Origin: Flagellimonas sp. 389
GTDB taxonomy: Bacteria; Bacteroidota; Bacteroidia; Flavobacteriales; Flavobacteriaceae
Assembly (NCBI RefSeq): GCF_018449435.1
Contig: NZ_JAHCMU010000002.1
Location: 62,001-126,000, forward strand
Reading direction: 5' to 3'
DNA length: 64,000 nt
Below are positions 16,208-24,926 of the stretch, piece by piece. The translations under genes were made by a program, and so were the position numbers. Position 1 is the first letter of the stretch. Each line of letters begins with the position of its first letter. The notes beneath the pieces were generated by a model that worked only from the letters and a program-made list of their open reading frames with translations, was not told the DNA's origin and did not search any database.

Positions 16208-16320
16208 CCCGAAAACCAAGGGCATTTCTCGCTAAACGGTCTTGGGGCACGCGACTGAATAGGCAAAGCGCTTTCTTGATTTCCGGGAACAGCCCTTGAA
16301 ATCTTTCTAAAAGAGAAATG
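16208..16320. ncRNA. Candidate structured RNA or 3'-end structure
   Basis: Several long-range pairings occur in a 113-bp gene-free stretch: CCCGAAAACCAAG (16208) with CTTGATTTCCGGG (16275), 11 of 13 pairs; CATTTCTC (16223) with GAGAAATG (16313), 8 of 8; and AAGGGC (16218) with GCCCTT (16292), 6 of 6. The order (A, B, A', B') is pseudoknot-like or describes alternative folds. The stretch is GC-richer than its flanks. It matches no RNA family I can name; it may be a small RNA or a complex terminator for the convergent genes. Confidence 0.35.
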
Positions 16321-16327
16321 TTTTGTT

Positions 16328-16585
16328 TTAAGCCACTTGAGAGACTTGCTGCCTGTTGTGTCTTTTACGGTACATATCTTCTAAAGTACTATTGATCTCC
16401 TGCATTTGAGGGGTCAATGCAGAAAGCTTGCCGCTCACGTCGGTAGTAACCTGTTTTTGACAGTGTAGGCACTTATACTCTTTAATGTGTCCTGTTACTT
16501 TTCTAGAAACTACATAATGATGTCCGAAGAGACTGCAAAAGAAAGCGGATAATTTGTTGCCATGGTGGATAGTAGAAGTATTCAT
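16328..16585 (-). CDS. Small zinc-ribbon-like protein of unknown function
   Basis: 85 residues from ATG 16585 (MNTSTIHHGNKLSAFF). A CxxC motif in YKCLHCQKQVTTD (about 50) and an upstream Cys/His pair (FCSLFGHHYVV) could form a treble-clef or zinc-ribbon site. The C-terminus is a basic, helical segment (LEDMYRKRHNRQQ). There is no signal peptide, so it is probably cytoplasmic. I do not recognise the family. An upstream start at 16639 would add 18 residues of poor quality. A small inverted repeat (TCGATT/AATCGA, 16615-16630) lies upstream. Confidence 0.65.
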   Translation of the reverse strand: MNTSTIHHGNKLSAFFCSLFGHHYVVSRKVTGHIKEYKCLHCQKQVTTDVSGKLSALTPQMQEINSTLEDMYRKRHNRQQVSQVA

Positions 16586-16614
16586 AAGCTGGTTTTGTTT
16601 GGGAAAGCATTGGT

Positions 16615-16630
16615 TCGATTTGGGAATCGA
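16615..16630. promoter_or_regulatory. Short inverted repeat upstream of the CxxC protein gene
   Basis: TCGATT-TGGG-AATCGA, a perfect 6-bp inverted repeat 30 bp upstream of the start codon; possible operator or leader hairpin. Confidence 0.25.
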
Positions 16631-16857
16631 TACATGCAATAATGTTTTACTGTAATTTTATATTATATATGTCAATTTTTAATTGGACGATACTTAAGGA
16701 ACGACTGTTAATAACTTTTTATTTTATGAATTTATTTGTAAGTACTTTTTTTCGATGAAATACACACTTATCGACAAAACGTTATATTCGGGCGTTCAAA
16801 CACGTTGCTTAAAGATAGTTTTTTCATTTACTTTAACAAAGAAATTATTAACAACAT

Positions 16858-18138
16858 ATGGTTAAGAAATCAATTGCAATCACCGCATTTGCACTTTTCT
16901 CTTTATTCTTTGGCGCAGGCAATCTCATTCTTCCTCCACAACTCGGATTTAAATCTGGTGACTTATGGTGGTTAGTGGCTTTGGGGTTCTGTCTTTCTGC
17001 GGTACTGATTCCGATATTGGGGATCTTGGCCCATGCCAGACTTCAGGGTACCATGTTCGACTTTGCCAAAAAGGTATCCCCAACATTCAGCCTTGTCTAT
17101 TGTTATGTTGTATATGCTATTTCCATATCGCTACCCTCACCAAGAACAGCATCTGTAACTCATGAAATGGCCATTCAACCTATTTGGGACTCTTCATCCC
17201 TCATAACAAGTATTGTTTATTTTGCTTTGGTCTATGTATTTGTGGTAAACCGTTCCAAAATTTTAGACATAGTGGGCAAGTTTCTTACTCCGGCAATACT
17301 TACCATCCTATTATTGATAATCGGTGCTTCAATTTTTACCTTGGATTTTGATTTTGGGGCCGTAACATTTGCCAGTCCATTTGCACATGGAGTGTTAGAG
17401 GGTTACCAAACGTTTGATGCCATTGGTGCAGTGGTCGTAGGTGGGGTTATCATCATCTCTATCAATTTAAAAGATCGTTCTGCCACGTACGAAGCCAAGA
17501 AAAACATCATAAGAAAAGCAGGGTGGTTAGCCGGACTTGGTCTTTTTTTAATCTACACAGGACTTATCATTACAGGAGCACTATTCCATGATTCCTTTGA
17601 TGCTGAGATTTCTAGAACTGCGCTTTTAAGCGGTATTAGTTTAAACATGTTGGGAAATACCGCTAACCTGCTACTGAGCATTTTAGTGAGTTTGGCGTGT
17701 TTTACAACAGCTGTTGGCATTGTAACGGGAACGGCAGACTTTATAAGAGGACGTTTTAATAATTCTGGACGAGCATATGGCATTACAGCGATTATTGGTT
17801 GTATTCTTGGCGTTTTAATGGGTCAGTTCAATGTGGGGTATATTATTGCAGTAGCCTTACCGGCGCTTATGTTTATTTACCCTATCACTATTGTTCTAAT
17901 CGTGTTAAATGTAGTGCCAGAACAATATGCTTCCCCACGGGTTTTTAAAGGAGTGGTCTTGACCACAATACTATTCAGCATTCCCGATTTTCTAGGAAGT
18001 GTTGGCCTAGGAGAATCTATTTCTGGCATTGCCAAATGGGTGCCACTCAGCCAATTTCATATGGGTTGGGTACTTCCTGCTTTGGTTGCCTTCTTTCTAA
18101 CAAACCTTAAATCCTTAGCTACCCAGAAGAAAGATTGA
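16858..18138 (+). CDS. brnQ: Branched-chain amino acid:cation symporter BrnQ
   Basis: 426 residues with about 12 hydrophobic helices; a LIVCS-family transporter that imports leucine, isoleucine and valine with Na+ or H+ through the inner membrane. The first helix carries the family signature ALFSLFFGAGNLILPPQLG (about 12-30), and further matches are SLPSPRTASVTHEMA (about 92) and GYQTFDAIGAVVVGG (about 181). The length is typical. It is monocistronic and ends 24 bp from the convergent DUF5694 gene. Confidence 0.95.
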   Translation: MVKKSIAITAFALFSLFFGAGNLILPPQLGFKSGDLWWLVALGFCLSAVLIPILGILAHARLQGTMFDFAKKVSPTFSLVYCYVVYAISISLPSPRTASVTHEMAIQPIWDSSSLITSIVYFALVYVFVVNRSKILDIVGKFLTPAILTILLLIIGASIFTLDFDFGAVTFASPFAHGVLEGYQTFDAIGAVVVGGVIIISINLKDRSATYEAKKNIIRKAGWLAGLGLFLIYTGLIITGALFHDSFDAEISRTALLSGISLNMLGNTANLLLSILVSLACFTTAVGIVTGTADFIRGRFNNSGRAYGITAIIGCILGVLMGQFNVGYIIAVALPALMFIYPITIVLIVLNVVPEQYASPRVFKGVVLTTILFSIPDFLGSVGLGESISGIAKWVPLSQFHMGWVLPALVAFFLTNLKSLATQKKD

Positions 18139-18162
18139 CGAACACATTCAAAGTAATCAGAT

Positions 18163-19026
18163 TTATTCCAAAAACCGATTGGGAGAAACAACGTTAAACT
18201 TTGGATTTTCTTCCAACATTTGTTGAATGACCCCTACATGCACTTGACCTAAAATAACGATGACTCGCTTTGCATTGGTCTTTCTTTGAACCTTCAGGAT
18301 ATTTGAATACATCTTAAGGTTCCGCTTATAGAACAAAGAAATGTACTCTGCCCCTATAAAATTAGTATCAATTCCTTCAAACTCTTCTTCATTTTTAAAA
18401 TTACCGTTAGTCACATATGCCGGTGTATTAAAGAAGAGGCGGTAAGACATCTTTATATTTTCTGGGGTATTCAATTCCGAAAGAAACTGACCAATGGTTG
18501 TTTTTCCTTGAAGAAATTTTTTTGTAATCGCTCGGCCTATATTTTGAAACGCCTTTAAAGAATCTGCAAAAACCTCAAGATTTTCACCATTTTCAAATAG
18601 GTTTTGCGATACACTTTCGTAGTGGTCTATCCCATAAACGGTCGGCAACTTATTCTTTTTTGCCAACTTAAATCCAATTTGATATACTTCACTAAGTCCA
18701 TCCGAAAGAATGCTATGATTCAATGCATCCAACTTGAAAAGACTATCGATTTTGGATTGCTGCTTGGGTTCACGTTCTATAAAAATGGCATCTGGACCAA
18801 ATCTGGATAAACTATCCACGACATCCTTAAATTCTTGCTGCCTAAGTGCTCCCGAAAAATCTGTTGATGGGGAAGTTGGGTTTTGAAATTGATTAAAGTG
18901 TAGCGTTCCCAACAAAATGATCTCTGTACTTCCGTTCACCATATCGGCGGCTTGTCCTAATAGAAAACTTTGGGAAAAGAGGAAAGATAACATTGTAAAT
19001 AAAAACCTTGGTCGTACTTTTTTCAT
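18163..19026 (-). CDS. DUF5694 (TraB/TIKI-like) exported protein
   Basis: 287 residues from ATG 19026, which opens a signal peptide (FLFTMLSFLFSQSFLLGQA). The mature part begins TEIILLGTLHFNQFQNP and contains DAIFIEREP and YGIDHYE, with a final RVIVILGQVHVG. The paired GT.H and GQ.H histidines plus acidic residues are the hallmark of the TraB/TIKI/ChaN-like fold, some members of which are metallo-hydrolases. DUF5694 itself has no known substrate. Export to the periplasm is inferred from the signal peptide. Confidence 0.8.
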   Translation of the reverse strand: MKKVRPRFLFTMLSFLFSQSFLLGQAADMVNGSTEIILLGTLHFNQFQNPTSPSTDFSGALRQQEFKDVVDSLSRFGPDAIFIEREPKQQSKIDSLFKLDALNHSILSDGLSEVYQIGFKLAKKNKLPTVYGIDHYESVSQNLFENGENLEVFADSLKAFQNIGRAITKKFLQGKTTIGQFLSELNTPENIKMSYRLFFNTPAYVTNGNFKNEEEFEGIDTNFIGAEYISLFYKRNLKMYSNILKVQRKTNAKRVIVILGQVHVGVIQQMLEENPKFNVVSPNRFLE

Positions 19027-19126
19027 CCTAAATTTGTAATGGTTTGATTGATTATGTTCGATTGGGGCCAGAAGTTCGATAATTTCCATTTAAGAATCAA
19101 AATCCGTTCTATTTTATGGAATGCTT

Positions 19127-20086
19127 CTACTTTTTTGTCGCCCTTTCCAACCGATCATTAATGGATTTTCCCAATCCCTTATCGGGAAACCGTTCAGCAA
19201 CAATCATATCCAAATCCAATTTATCCATTTTGTGTAAGGTTGCATATAATTTGGAAGTGGCTTCCTTAAGACTTCCTGAACTTGATAAAACTTCCTGATG
19301 CGCAAGATTTGGGTTATCCATCTTCTTACTAAAAAGTAAGACCCCAATTTTTTTGTCAAGCTTATCGCTTATGAAGGCTTCAACATCATCCACTAAAAAT
19401 GTTGTTGTATTGGGAGCGTAGTGCCTTGATAACATCCCGGGCGCATTGGGCGCATTTTCTTTTTTGTTTTTTACTTCGATTTCTCCAATAACATTTATGA
19501 TATCCTCCATGGCTATGGAACCCAATCTGTACAAAACTGGTTTTCCGTTTTCGAATCCTATAATCGTGGACTCTATCCCATTCTCACAATCTCCCCCATC
19601 CAAAACCATGGAAAGTTTGTCTCCAAAATAGTACTCTACATGAAGTGGACTGGTAGGGCTAATGGAACCAAACGGATTTGCACTGGGCGCTGCCAGAGGA
19701 AAATCTAGACGTTGCAATAATTCCAGCGTAACCAGATGCTTGGGAATTCTCACCGCAACAGTATCTTTTCCTGCAGTGACCAAATCGGGAACCGTATCTT
19801 TTTTTGGTAAAATCAAGGTCAGGGAACCGGGCCAAAAAGCTTTGGCCAGCCGTTTTGCTTTATCAGGAACATGGCTCACAATTTCTTCCATACGCTCTAT
19901 GGAATCTACATGAACAATCAAGGGATTGAACAAAGGCCGCCGTTTTAACTCAAAAATCTTTTTTATGGCTTTTTCACTGTAAATATTTCCAGCCAGTCCA
20001 TAGACGGTCTCCGTTGGGATGGCAACCACGTCTTCTGCATTCAAAACTTCAATAGCTTTCGATATGTCTTTGGCTATTCTGGTCAT
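19127..20086 (-). CDS. L-threonylcarbamoyladenylate synthase (two-domain Sua5)
   Basis: 319 residues. It makes threonylcarbamoyl-AMP from threonine, bicarbonate and ATP for the t6A37 modification of ANN-decoding tRNAs. The YrdC domain has VVAIPTETVYGLAGN (about 19), the KRRPLFNPLIVHV block (about 48) and PSANPFGSISPT (about 137). The linker GMLSRHYAPNT leads to a C-terminal Sua5 domain, so this is the long Sua5 form rather than the short TsaC form. A 7-bp tandem repeat array lies upstream. Confidence 0.94.
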   Translation of the reverse strand: MTRIAKDISKAIEVLNAEDVVAIPTETVYGLAGNIYSEKAIKKIFELKRRPLFNPLIVHVDSIERMEEIVSHVPDKAKRLAKAFWPGSLTLILPKKDTVPDLVTAGKDTVAVRIPKHLVTLELLQRLDFPLAAPSANPFGSISPTSPLHVEYYFGDKLSMVLDGGDCENGIESTIIGFENGKPVLYRLGSIAMEDIINVIGEIEVKNKKENAPNAPGMLSRHYAPNTTTFLVDDVEAFISDKLDKKIGVLLFSKKMDNPNLAHQEVLSSSGSLKEATSKLYATLHKMDKLDLDMIVAERFPDKGLGKSINDRLERATKK

Positions 20087-20160
20087 CCTTTGTATTTACT
20101 TTTTTGGACGGGCAAAGGTGGGCTATTTTCGATGATTTTGCAAGGGAGCGCGTTGTTTGC

Positions 20161-20180
20161 TTCAGCTCCGCTCAGCACGG
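20161..20180. repeat. Half REP-like sequence
   Basis: TTCAGCTCCGCTCAGCACGG resembles one arm (TTCGRCT-CGCTCA) of the REP-like palindrome between sufB and sufC, but no complementary arm follows; the heptamer array begins 3 bp later. Confidence 0.4.
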
Positions 20181-20182
20181 GC

Positions 20183-20259
20183 GTTGTTCGTTGTTCGTTG
20201 TTCGTTGTTCGTTGTTCGTTGTTCGTTGTTCGTTGTTCGTTGTTCGTTGTTCGTTGTTC
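20183..20259. repeat. Perfect heptamer tandem repeat, 11 x GTTGTTC
   Basis: 77 bp of uninterrupted GTTGTTC upstream of the Sua5 gene. The apparent ORFs crossing it on both strands only translate the repeat (VVRCSLF on plus, NNEQRTT on minus). Such perfect arrays are prone to copy-number change. Confidence 0.95.
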
Positions 20260-20302
20260 AAAAGTGTGTTTTTCTAAAGAAAAAATCAATTTTGCACCAA
20301 CA

Positions 20303-20400
20303 CTCTTTACCCTTCAACCCAATACCTTTTATCCTTCATCTATCGACCAAAACTTTCTACTGACATCTGGCTTCTGATAACTGAAAACTGACAATCATCA
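20303..20400. repeat. Degenerate heptamer-register array downstream of the small membrane protein
   Basis: Fourteen consecutive 7-bp words from CTCTTTA, CCCTTCA, ACCCAAT to ACTGACA, TCTGGCT, TCTGATA, ACTGAAA, ACTGACA, ATCATCA. The words CCCTTCA, ACTGACA and TCTGATA recur, exactly or nearly, in the 4.9-5.2 kb array. The last word overlaps the stop codon of the 58-residue gene. Confidence 0.65.
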
Positions 20401-20574
20401 AGACCCCCTATTCTTCTTGTTGTAATAATATATGGCATATGCAATCCCAATCAAAACCACAAAGGGCAAATAACTGCCGATGGTCACACCTATCTCATAA
20501 GCGCTGTCTGGAGCTTCTTTTATTTTTTCTTCAATGTTGGGCTGCTGCGCGATAAAGGAAAGGATTGGTTTCAT
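20398..20574 (-). CDS. Small single-pass membrane protein, 58 residues
   Basis: ATG 20574 to TGA at 20398. The protein has a polar N-terminal half (IAQQPNIEEKIKEAPDSAYE), one hydrophobic helix (GSYLPFVVLIGIAYAIYYY, about 34-52) and a basic tail (NKKNRGS), giving an N-out/C-in single-span prediction by the positive-inside rule. I do not recognise a family. The reading frame is clean, the codon use is like its neighbours, and it is flanked on both sides by heptamer arrays, which makes a chance ORF less likely. It follows pepP in the same direction. Confidence 0.6.
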   Translation of the reverse strand: MKPILSFIAQQPNIEEKIKEAPDSAYEIGVTIGSYLPFVVLIGIAYAIYYYNKKNRGS

Positions 20575-20592
20575 ATCTTAATACATTTTATA

Positions 20593-20675
20593 TTCCGACT
20601 TCCGACTTCCGACTTCCGACTTCCGACTTCCGACCTCAGACCTCAGACCTCAGACCTCAGACCTCAGACCTCAGA
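20593..20675. repeat. Two in-phase heptamer arrays (TTCCGAC x6, CTCAGAC x6)
   Basis: Six perfect TTCCGAC copies (20593-20634) pass without a phase break into five perfect CTCAGAC copies plus a partial sixth (20635-20675). Both words, like TCTGATG and TCCGATG elsewhere in the window, fit a TCnGAyn rotation. The array lies between pepP and the 58-residue gene. Confidence 0.95.
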
Positions 20676-20698
20676 ATACCAAAAATAACGAACAACTG

Positions 20699-21991
20699 TC
20701 AAGCGTTCATCAACTCTTCAATTTCTTCGATCTCAATAGGAATATTTTTCATCAAATTAATCGGTTCTCCCGTTTCTTGAATCACTACGTCATCTTCAAT
20801 TCTAATCCCCATTTGCTCTTTAGGAATATAAATCCCCGGTTCTACAGTGAATACCATATTGGGTTTCATTGGTGTTTTCAATTCTCCATAATCATGGGTG
20901 TTCAAACCAATATGATGACTGGTACCGTGCATAAAGTACTTTTTATAGGCTGGCCAGTTTTTGTCTTCGTTCTGCACGTCGGCTTTATCCAATAATTCCA
21001 ATCCCAAAAGTTCAGAAGTCATTATTTTACCGACCTCTTTATGGTACTCTGCCCATAAGGTTCCCGGCACTAAAAGTTTGGTCGCTTCATTTTTTACCCG
21101 AAGTACTGCATTGTATACCTCTTTCTGTCGGTCTGTGAATTTTCCGTTTGCGGGAATGGTTCTTGTCATGTCGCTAGAATAGTTGGCATATTCCGCACCA
21201 ACATCCATCAAAATTAAATCTCCGTCCTTTACCTGCTGGTTGTTCTCTATATAGTGGAGCACATTGGCATTATTGCCAGAAGCGATAATTGGAGTATAGG
21301 CAAATCCTTTGGAGCGGTTACGGATAAACTCGTGCAGGTATTCTGCTTCCATTTCATATTCCCAAACACCTGGTTTGGTAAATTGCAAAATCCTACGAAA
21401 TCCTTTTTCGGTAATATCACAGGCTTGCTGCAAAAGCGAAATCTCTTCGGGTTCTTTTACACCACGTATTTCTTGCAGAATAGGATTGCTCTTCGCCCAC
21501 TGGTGCGCTGAAAAGTCCTTTTTACATTTCGCTATAAAGCGATCTTCCCGTGTTTGGGTCTCCACCGCTTGCCTGTAATGTTCGTTGGTGTTGAAGTATA
21601 TGATTTCCGCTTCGGTCATCAAATCAAAGAAGATTTTATCAAAATCCGATAACCAATAAATTGTTTCGATTCCAGATACTTCCGTAGCTTTTTCCTTCGT
21701 CAATTTTTCACCTTCCCAAACAGCAATATGTGCATTGGTCTCACGAACAAATAGTACTTCTCTATGTTTTTTATCCATAGCATCCGGGAAAAGCAACAGA
21801 ATGGTCTCTTCTTGGTCAGCTCCGCTTAAATAAAAAATATCCCTGTGCTGCTCAAAAGGCATGGTACTGTCCGCGCTAATGGGATAAACATCGTTGGAGT
21901 TGAATACCGCAATACTTTTTGGCTTCATTTGTGCCATGAATTTTTTACGGTTCTGTATAAAGAGTTTACTATCTATTTGGTGGTATTTCAT
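20699..21991 (-). CDS. pepP: Xaa-Pro aminopeptidase (aminopeptidase P)
   Basis: 430 residues from ATG 21991 (MKYHQIDSKLF), preferred over a longer frame that adds 19 residues unlike the family. It removes an N-terminal residue when proline is second. The N-terminal creatinase-like domain (VYPISADSTMPFEQHRDIFY, about 33-52) is followed by the pita-bread domain with the metal ligands: two Asp in LMDVGAEYANYSSDMTRT (about 240), His in MHGTSHHIGL (about 328), Glu in FTVEPGIYIP (about 367) and Glu in IRIEDDVV (about 383). Cytoplasmic. It is divergent from the BNR-repeat gene. Confidence 0.95.
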   Translation of the reverse strand: MKYHQIDSKLFIQNRKKFMAQMKPKSIAVFNSNDVYPISADSTMPFEQHRDIFYLSGADQEETILLLFPDAMDKKHREVLFVRETNAHIAVWEGEKLTKEKATEVSGIETIYWLSDFDKIFFDLMTEAEIIYFNTNEHYRQAVETQTREDRFIAKCKKDFSAHQWAKSNPILQEIRGVKEPEEISLLQQACDITEKGFRRILQFTKPGVWEYEMEAEYLHEFIRNRSKGFAYTPIIASGNNANVLHYIENNQQVKDGDLILMDVGAEYANYSSDMTRTIPANGKFTDRQKEVYNAVLRVKNEATKLLVPGTLWAEYHKEVGKIMTSELLGLELLDKADVQNEDKNWPAYKKYFMHGTSHHIGLNTHDYGELKTPMKPNMVFTVEPGIYIPKEQMGIRIEDDVVIQETGEPINLMKNIPIEIEEIEELMNA

Positions 21992-22079
21992 AAGGCTAAA
22001 ATCGATTTCTTCAAAAGTAGTTAATTGCGATACCGAAGACAAATTCATACCTTCCGTATCAAAATTAATCCCTGACTAA

Positions 22080-24923
22080 ATGAAACGGTTTTTACTTCCT
22101 TTTTTTATTCTATTTTTTCAACTTATAACTGGTCAAGAAGCAACTACTTCTGCTGATAAAGTTCTACAGGCTTTGGAGCAAAAAACCAAAATGGCCGAAA
22201 CCTCTTTGGTTAAAAACATTCCACTTAAAAATATTGGGCCTTCGGTAATGAGCGGCCGTGTAGTCGATTTGGAAGTCAACCCAGACAACCCAACGGAATT
22301 TTATGTGGCCTATGCCTCTGGCGGACTTTGGCACACCAATACCAATGGTATCTCCTTCACTCCCGTAATGGATGAATCCAACACCCAAAATATTGGAGAT
22401 ATTGCGGTGGATTGGGCAAGTGGAACACTTTGGGTAGGTACGGGCGAAAACAATGCTTCACGTTCTTCTTACGCCGGTATCGGCATTCTCAAATCAACCG
22501 ATAAGGGAAAGACATGGCAAAATATGGGGCTGCCCGACTCCCACCATATTGGTCGGATTTTAATCAATCCCACAAACCCAGATGAAGTCATCACTGGGGT
22601 TACAGGACATTTGTACACGCCAAACGAAGAAAGGGGAATTTATAAAACCACGGATGGGGGTGCATCATGGCAAAAAACACTTTTTGTAAACGATAAAACC
22701 GGAATTATCGATGTAGCACATGCACCCAATAATTTCAATATACAGTATGCCGCAGCTTGGGAAAAGGATAGAAAAGCCTGGAACTTTATAGGAAACGGTT
22801 CTTCTTCGGGAATTTATAAAAGTATCGATGGCGGAAGTACCTGGAATTTGATTACCACTCCAGAAAGTGGCTTTCCAACAGGCGATGGTGTTGGTAGGAT
22901 TGGCTTGGCAGTTTTTGATGAAAACACGGTCTACGCCATTCATGACAGCCAGTTTAGACGTGAGAAAAAAACTGTTGAGAAAAAGGACGAGCTTACCAAG
23001 GATGATTTTAAAACGATGGGGAAAGAAGCATTCCTCGCCTTGGACAACAAAAAACTGAACGACTACTTAAAAACCAATGGATTTCAAGAAAAATATCGGG
23101 CAGAAAACGTGAAGCAAATGGTACGAAGCGGAACGGTACAGCCGGTCGATCTTTCCAACTACTTGGAGAACGCAAACTCGCTATTATTCGATACACCCGT
23201 TGTTGGTGCCGAAGTATATCGAAGTGATGATTCTGGGGCGACCTGGAAGAAAATGAACGAAAACTACATCGACGACCTTTTCTATAGTTATGGTTATTAT
23301 TTTGCCCAGATACGGGTAAATCCAAGTAATAAAGACCATATTTATTTAGCAGGTGTTCCCCTGATCAAGTCTGAAGATGGTGGGAACACCTACACATCGA
23401 TTGGAAAAGAAAACGTACATGCCGACCATCATGCACTATGGATAAATCCAAAAATGCCCGAACACCTCATCAATGGAAATGATGGTGGCGTAAACATTAC
23501 GTATGATGATGGTGAAACATGGATGAAAAACAATTCACCAAAAGTTGGCCAGTTTTATGCCATTAATGTAGATCATGAGAAACCGTACAATGTCTATGGC
23601 GGACTGCAGGACAATGGGGTCTGGAAAGGCGCGCACAACAATGAGGACAATAGGCTTTGGCATCAGACAGGAAAGAATCCTTGGGAAATGATCATGGGTG
23701 GTGATGGCATGCAAGTTCAGATAGACGATAGGGATTCCGATGTGGTCTATACTGGTTTTCAATTTGGAAATTACTATCGCTTGAATTTGGAAACTGGTGC
23801 CAGAAAATACATTCAACCCAAACACGAGTTAGGCGAATCTCCCTATCGGTTTAATTGGCAGACACCCATTTTATTGTCAAAGCACAATCAGGATATTGTG
23901 TATCTGGGCGGAAATAAATTACACCGCTCCTTAAACCAAGGTGATGATTGGGAAGCCATTTCCAATGATTTGACCCAAGGTGGAAAAAAGGGAAATGTAG
24001 CTTATGGGACTTTGACCACCATTTCTGAATCTCCATTCAAGTTTGGTCTGCTGTATACGGGCAGTGATGATGGATTGGTGCATATATCCAAAAATGGAGG
24101 CGGAAGTTGGGAAAATATCTCCTCTAGCTTCCCAAAAAACTTATGGGTGACCGAAGTGGCTGCATCCAAGCATAAAAAGGAACGGGTTTATGTTACTTTG
24201 AATGGCTATCGCTCCGATGATTTTACAACGTATGTTTTTATGAGCGATGATTATGGTAAAAGTTGGAAGAGCATTTCAAATAACATCCCAACTTCTCCGG
24301 TAAATGCTTTGGTGGAAGATTCAGAGAATGAAGATTTATTGTTTGTCGGTACCGATAATGGGCTGTACACTAGTTTTAATAGAGGAGAATCTTGGGAATT
24401 GTTCCAAAATGGAATCCCCAACGTAGCAGTGCACGATTTGGTCATACAACCAGAAGCTAAACACTTACTGGTTGGCACACATGGTCGTAGCATCTATAAG
24501 GTGGATATAAAAGCCCTTCAACAAGTTACCTCAAAAATACTTTCCAAAGAATTGATGGTTTTTGATGTCGATGCTATAAAACATTCCAAAAACTGGGGAA
24601 ATTCTTGGAGCTCATGGAGAAAACCCAATACTCCTGGATTGGATGTTACCTTTTATAGTTCGAAGGAAGGAAGCTATATTGCAAAGGTGAGCACTGCCAA
24701 AGGTACCGAAGTAAGCTATACTGAAATGGAAGCCAGTAAAGGACTGAACATGCTTTCATACGATTTGGCCTTTACCAAAAAAGGAAAAAGCAATTTTCTG
24801 AAGAAAAACAAAATGAAGCTGACGGAAGCCAAAAACGGAAAGACCTATTTACCCAAAGGAAGTTATGTCGTTGAGATTTCGGGAAATGGACAAACAGAAA
24901 AAGTTGAATTCAAGGTTGAGTGA
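22080..24923 (+). CDS. Large secreted BNR-repeat (sortilin/VPS10-like) beta-propeller protein
   Basis: 947 residues with an N-terminal signal peptide (FLLPFFILFFQLITGQEA). About ten Asp-box/BNR motifs of the S-x-D-x-G-x-T-W kind are spread over the chain, for example KSTDKGKTWQ, KTTDGGASWQ, KSIDGGSTWN, RSDDSGATWK, TYDDGETWM, MSDDYGKSWK and TSFNRGESWE, predicting one or two large beta-propellers like those of sortilin and glycosidase-related exoproteins. The C-terminal 130 residues form an immunoglobulin-like beta domain. No type IX sorting domain is visible. Often labelled 'glycosyl hydrolase', but no catalytic residues can be pointed to. Periplasmic or surface-located. Confidence 0.85.
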   Translation: MKRFLLPFFILFFQLITGQEATTSADKVLQALEQKTKMAETSLVKNIPLKNIGPSVMSGRVVDLEVNPDNPTEFYVAYASGGLWHTNTNGISFTPVMDESNTQNIGDIAVDWASGTLWVGTGENNASRSSYAGIGILKSTDKGKTWQNMGLPDSHHIGRILINPTNPDEVITGVTGHLYTPNEERGIYKTTDGGASWQKTLFVNDKTGIIDVAHAPNNFNIQYAAAWEKDRKAWNFIGNGSSSGIYKSIDGGSTWNLITTPESGFPTGDGVGRIGLAVFDENTVYAIHDSQFRREKKTVEKKDELTKDDFKTMGKEAFLALDNKKLNDYLKTNGFQEKYRAENVKQMVRSGTVQPVDLSNYLENANSLLFDTPVVGAEVYRSDDSGATWKKMNENYIDDLFYSYGYYFAQIRVNPSNKDHIYLAGVPLIKSEDGGNTYTSIGKENVHADHHALWINPKMPEHLINGNDGGVNITYDDGETWMKNNSPKVGQFYAINVDHEKPYNVYGGLQDNGVWKGAHNNEDNRLWHQTGKNPWEMIMGGDGMQVQIDDRDSDVVYTGFQFGNYYRLNLETGARKYIQPKHELGESPYRFNWQTPILLSKHNQDIVYLGGNKLHRSLNQGDDWEAISNDLTQGGKKGNVAYGTLTTISESPFKFGLLYTGSDDGLVHISKNGGGSWENISSSFPKNLWVTEVAASKHKKERVYVTLNGYRSDDFTTYVFMSDDYGKSWKSISNNIPTSPVNALVEDSENEDLLFVGTDNGLYTSFNRGESWELFQNGIPNVAVHDLVIQPEAKHLLVGTHGRSIYKVDIKALQQVTSKILSKELMVFDVDAIKHSKNWGNSWSSWRKPNTPGLDVTFYSSKEGSYIAKVSTAKGTEVSYTEMEASKGLNMLSYDLAFTKKGKSNFLKKNKMKLTEAKNGKTYLPKGSYVVEISGNGQTEKVEFKVE

Positions 24924-24926
24924 TAC

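Noticed and set aside
20083..20363. Open frames on both strands through the GTTGTTC array (68, 95 and 68 codons)
   Set aside because: They only translate a perfect heptamer repeat in all frames (no stop arises), with no start context, domain or codon bias.
20183..20675. Possible CRISPR array
   Set aside because: The repeats are contiguous 7-bp units with no unique spacers, no palindromic repeat of 24-37 bp and no cas genes.
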